Positions 61,050 to 64,000 of a stretch of 64,000 nucleotides of DNA are shown piece after piece. Position numbers and translations under genes: made by a program. The notes beneath the pieces are model-generated. The model was not told the origin of the DNA. It worked only from the letters and a program-made list of their open reading frames with translations, and did no database searches. The DNA lies in NCBI RefSeq assembly GCF_003833015.1, contig NZ_RJLQ01000017.1, positions 1 to 64,000 of the forward strand. Direction: 5' to 3'. The first letter of the stretch is position 1. Each line of letters starts with the position of its first letter. Source of the DNA: Clostridium sp. E02. Lineage in GTDB: Bacteria > Bacillota > Clostridia > Lachnospirales > Lachnospiraceae.

Positions 61050-63284
61050 CTAGAGACGAACTTTACTTCCTTTGCCATCTCGCTTATTTATTTTCAACCG
61101 GTTTAAATGTACTTCTTTTTCTTTATATCGAATAACCGGATCTGTCCCTAATAGATAAACAGCTTCAAGTTCTTCTCCCTGGGACAATTTTATTCCTCTA
61201 ACTCCTCTTGCATTCTTTTTCATTACAGTTATTTCATCGGTCGGAAAACGCAAAAACACTCCCGTGGATGTTTGAAGTACGATGTCAGACTGCCCGTCAA
61301 ACGGCTGAATGTCAATCAAGCAATCCTCTTCTTGAAGTTTTGTGGCAGACACCAAACGATTATTGGTCTCAAATTCGTCTCCTGAAACCAGCTTTACAAG
61401 CGCCTGCTTGGTTGCAAACAGGAATTGATGACCTTTTAATCCTTGCGCATAGGATAAGTAAATTATCTCTTCTTTTGTTCCATCGAATTTGCACAAATTC
61501 TCTACAGGAGTTCCTTTATCTCTTAGTTTTCCACCTGGAATATCTAGTATCTTAATCTGATGAAGATTTCCAGCATTGGTGAAAATACATATTTTGTCGG
61601 TATTTAAACAGTTTACCACATATGGATTCTCCGTTTCAATGGTTTCCTTATTTCTTTCATACGTGTTTTTATCTAGAATCTTACAATAACCAAACCGATC
61701 CATAACAAAACTAACCTCAGCGATTGCAACTGCATTTTCATCATAAACCGCTTCTTTTCCATCTTCGATCAGAGTCCTTCTAGGTGTTCCGTATTCCTTT
61801 TTGATCTCATCTAAATCCTGTTTAATAACCACGTTCATATTTTTTCTACCAGACAAAATCGTTTCATATTTTTTGATCTTCGCCACTGTTTCTTTATATT
61901 CTTTCTCCAACTGAAGAATTTCCAACCCAATTAATTTATAAAGACGCATCTCAAGAATTGCACTTGCCTGTTTTTCTGTAAAACACAGCTTCTTGGCATC
62001 CGCTTCCAAACCTTGGACGCGAAAGTTAATATTAGTAATATCACCTGTCATCAAACATGCTTTGGCATCTTTTAAGTTTTTAGATCCTCGCAATACAGCA
62101 ATAATCAAATCAATGATGTCACAGGCTTTGATCAAACCTTCTTTGATTTCTTTCTTTTCTAATTCTTTTTCCAAAAGTGTTTGATATTTTTTAGTTGCGT
62201 TTTTGTATTGAAAATCTAGGTAATATTTTAGGATACTTTTTAAATCAAGGGTCTCAGGTCTGCCGTTCGATATGGCTAGCATATTTACCCCATAGGTATC
62301 CTCTAATCTTGTTTTCTTATAAAGAATGTTACGGATTTTTTCTACATCTGCATCTTTTTTTAGTTCCAGTACAATCCGAATTCCGTCTTTGTTTGACTGG
62401 TTTGAGATATCAACAACATCAGAAAGTTTTTTACTTTCTACCAGTTCGGCTACATCGATTAAGAATTTATTGATCCCAGTTCCGATCATCGTATAGGGAA
62501 TCTCAGTGATGACTAATTTATCTTTATCTGTTTTACGCTTGCCAAGTTCCACTTCCAGTTTGCCTCGAAGTTTAATCTTGCCGGTACCAGACTCATAGAT
62601 TGCCTGCAAATCGCTTTTATTGGCTATGATCCCTCCTGTAGGAAAATCTGGGCCTGGCAAATACTCCATCAATTCAGCCACTGATTGGTCTGGGTTCTCA
62701 ATATAAGACTGAACTGCATCGATTACCTCACTTAAGTTATGAGCCGGAATGCTGGTACTCATGCCTACTGCAATCCCCTCCGCTCCATTGATTAATAGAT
62801 TGGGAACTCTGACAGGCAGAACCTCTGGCTCCTCCTCCGTCTCATCGTAATTGGGTACAAAATCTACAGTCTTATCTAAATCTTTTAGATAAACTTCTTC
62901 TGCAAATTTCTCAAGTCTTGCTTCTGTATATCGCATAGCAGCCGCTCCATCACCTTCGATGGAACCAAAATTACCATGACCATTTACTAAGGGCATTCCT
63001 TTTTTAAACAACTGAGACATGACAACTAGCGTCTCATATATGGAACTGTCTCCATGGGGATGATATTTACCCATAGTATCTCCAACGATACGAGCTGATT
63101 TCCGGTGAGGTTTATCATGGTTTAATCTAAGTTCACTCATATCGTACAGAACTCTCCGCTGTACTGGTTTTAATCCATCTCTTGCATCTGGGATCGCTCT
63201 GGCTGTGATGACACTCATGGAATAGTTCATGTAGCTTTTCTGCATCTCCTCAGAATATTCTGTTTTAATGATTTTTTCTGCCAT
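61050..63284 (-). CDS. parC: Type IIA topoisomerase subunit A, topoisomerase IV (ParC)-like
   Basis: This 744-residue subunit has the catalytic Tyr119 in [10 protein letters not shown] and a quinolone-region sequence [13 protein letters not shown] (Ser80, Ser81, Glu84). A tower and coiled-coil region follows, then a C-terminal beta-pinwheel. No QRRGGKG-type GyrA box is visible in the C-terminal domain, and the protein is shorter than usual GyrA (about 800-840), so ParC is preferred to GyrA. The partner B-subunit gene ends 11 bases upstream. Confidence 0.85.
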   Translation of the reverse strand: MAEKIIKTEYSEEMQKSYMNYSMSVITARAIPDARDGLKPVQRRVLYDMSELRLNHDKPHRKSARIVGDTMGKYHPHGDSSIYETLVVMSQLFKKGMPLVNGHGNFGSIEGDGAAAMRYTEARLEKFAEEVYLKDLDKTVDFVPNYDETEEEPEVLPVRVPNLLINGAEGIAVGMSTSIPAHNLSEVIDAVQSYIENPDQSVAELMEYLPGPDFPTGGIIANKSDLQAIYESGTGKIKLRGKLEVELGKRKTDKDKLVITEIPYTMIGTGINKFLIDVAELVESKKLSDVVDISNQSNKDGIRIVLELKKDADVEKIRNILYKKTRLEDTYGVNMLAISNGRPETLDLKSILKYYLDFQYKNATKKYQTLLEKELEKKEIKEGLIKACDIIDLIIAVLRGSKNLKDAKACLMTGDITNINFRVQGLEADAKKLCFTEKQASAILEMRLYKLIGLEILQLEKEYKETVAKIKKYETILSGRKNMNVVIKQDLDEIKKEYGTPRRTLIEDGKEAVYDENAVAIAEVSFVMDRFGYCKILDKNTYERNKETIETENPYVVNCLNTDKICIFTNAGNLHQIKILDIPGGKLRDKGTPVENLCKFDGTKEEIIYLSYAQGLKGHQFLFATKQALVKLVSGDEFETNNRLVSATKLQEEDCLIDIQPFDGQSDIVLQTSTGVFLRFPTDEITVMKKNARGVRGIKLSQGEELEAVYLLGTDPVIRYKEKEVHLNRLKINKRDGKGSKVRL

Positions 63285-63295
63285 ATTCCTTCTCC

Positions 63296-64000
63296 TTATG
63301 CATCTATCTCAGCTTCGTCCGCGTGTTCGTATATAAACTTTCGTCTAGGGGATACTTCGCTTCCCATAAGCATTTCCGTGATTTCTGATGCCATTCTGGC
63401 ATCTTCAATCTCTACCTGCTTTAAAACACGACGCTCTGGATCTAAAGTCGTTTCCCATAACTGTTCCGCATCCATCTCACCCAGACCTTTGTATCGTTGT
63501 AGTGTAAAATCTCCTTTGTGGGTTGTACGATAACGATCCAGATCTTTTTCATCATAAAGATATTTTCCTTCTCCTCTTTTGGGAATCACTTTAAAAAGGG
63601 GAGGCATCGCGATGTACACATGCCCGTTATAAATCAAATCTGACATAAAACGGTAAAGAAACGTTAAAAGGAGGGTGTCGATATGGCTTCCATCCACATC
63701 GGCATCCGTCATAAGAATGATTTTATGATAACGCAGTTTTGTAATATCAAAATCGTTGCCATAGCCCTCCGAAAAACCACAGCCAAAGGTATTGATCATT
63801 GTCTTAATCTCTGCATTTGCCAGCACCTTATCCATAGAAGCCTTTTCTACATTGAGAATCTTTCCACGAATGGGCAAAATAGCCTGATACTTTCTATTTC
63901 TTGCCGTCTTTGCAGAACCACCTGCGGAATCCCCTTCTACGATAAAGATTTCACACTTCTCTGAATCTCGACTTTCACAGTTAGCCAGTTTGCCGTTGCT
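63296..64000 (-). CDS. parE: Type IIA topoisomerase subunit B (ParE-like), 3' part, runs off the right edge
   Basis: The open frame continues to the window edge at base 64000, so only the last 234 codons are seen. They include the TOPRIM motif [23 protein letters not shown], the metal acids in [10 protein letters not shown], and the [10 protein letters not shown] and PRRKFI elements of GyrB/ParE. The ATPase and transducer domains lie outside. The identity as ParE follows from the downstream A subunit; GyrB is not excluded from this fragment. Confidence 0.88.
   Translation of the reverse strand, partial: SNGKLANCESRDSEKCEIFIVEGDSAGGSAKTARNRKYQAILPIRGKILNVEKASMDKVLANAEIKTMINTFGCGFSEGYGNDFDITKLRYHKIILMTDADVDGSHIDTLLLTFLYRFMSDLIYNGHVYIAMPPLFKVIPKRGEGKYLYDEKDLDRYRTTHKGDFTLQRYKGLGEMDAEQLWETTLDPERRVLKQVEIEDARMASEITEMLMGSEVSPRRKFIYEHADEAEIDA

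Overview
The window looks like chromosome from a low-GC clostridial Firmicute, most probably a Lachnospiraceae member (former Clostridium cluster XIVa). The evidence is the plsX-acpP-rnc-smc-ftsY block, the ACT/UPF0210 pair, PduL plus AckA as the acetate pathway, an archaeal-type aspartate-semialdehyde dehydrogenase, strong AGGAGG ribosome binding sites and sigma-A promoters with 17-base spacers. No prophage, insertion sequence or CRISPR array was seen. Species assignment is inference.

Layout. 0.2-5.3 kb: rqcH, then a first agr-type quorum-sensing locus (agrB1-agrD1-small ORF leftward; sensor kinase and LytTR regulator rightward). 5.4-13.2 kb: a leftward core operon plsX-acpP-rnc-smc-ftsY-ilvA. 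13.2-31.2 kb: mostly leftward transport genes: a MATE exporter, an opu glycine-betaine ABC system, one sugar ABC importer with a divergent AraC regulator, and a second sugar ABC importer in one run with a YesMN-type two-component system and two carbohydrate esterases. This block sits between rpmF and plsX, which are neighbours in many Firmicutes. 31.4-34.0 kb: pduL-ackA and yceD-rpmF, with tmcAL divergent. 35.4-43.6 kb: a leftward run from a zinc-finger membrane protein through polA, coaE, walJ-like, ACT, UPF0210, methyltransferase, MIF-like and Nudix genes. 43.8 kb: tRNA-Leu(CAA).

44.0-50.3 kb holds the most interesting locus. Reading leftward it is LytTR regulator - AgrC-type kinase - AgrD peptide - thiolase - acetoacetate decarboxylase - CoA-transferase A and B - AgrB. 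The signal peptide and its processing protease bracket a complete acetyl-CoA-to-acetone pathway, so signal production and solvent genes could be co-transcribed. AgrD2 is only 52 residues and easily missed. The pathway uses acetyl-CoA and acetate (or another acid) as CoA acceptor, and the window also carries the PduL-AckA acetate pathway.

50.5-64 kb: a DUF3298-like lipoprotein, uraA-upp, an operon of topB, a left-handed beta-helix protein and an NSS transporter, then EamA, galM, asd, and a topoisomerase IV-like A subunit with the 3' part of its B subunit running off the right edge.

Other points: PolA has lost most catalytic acids of its 5'-nuclease domain; AgrD1 lacks the usual ring-forming cysteine; several promoters carry palindromes over or next to -10/-35; topB has a duplicated promoter.
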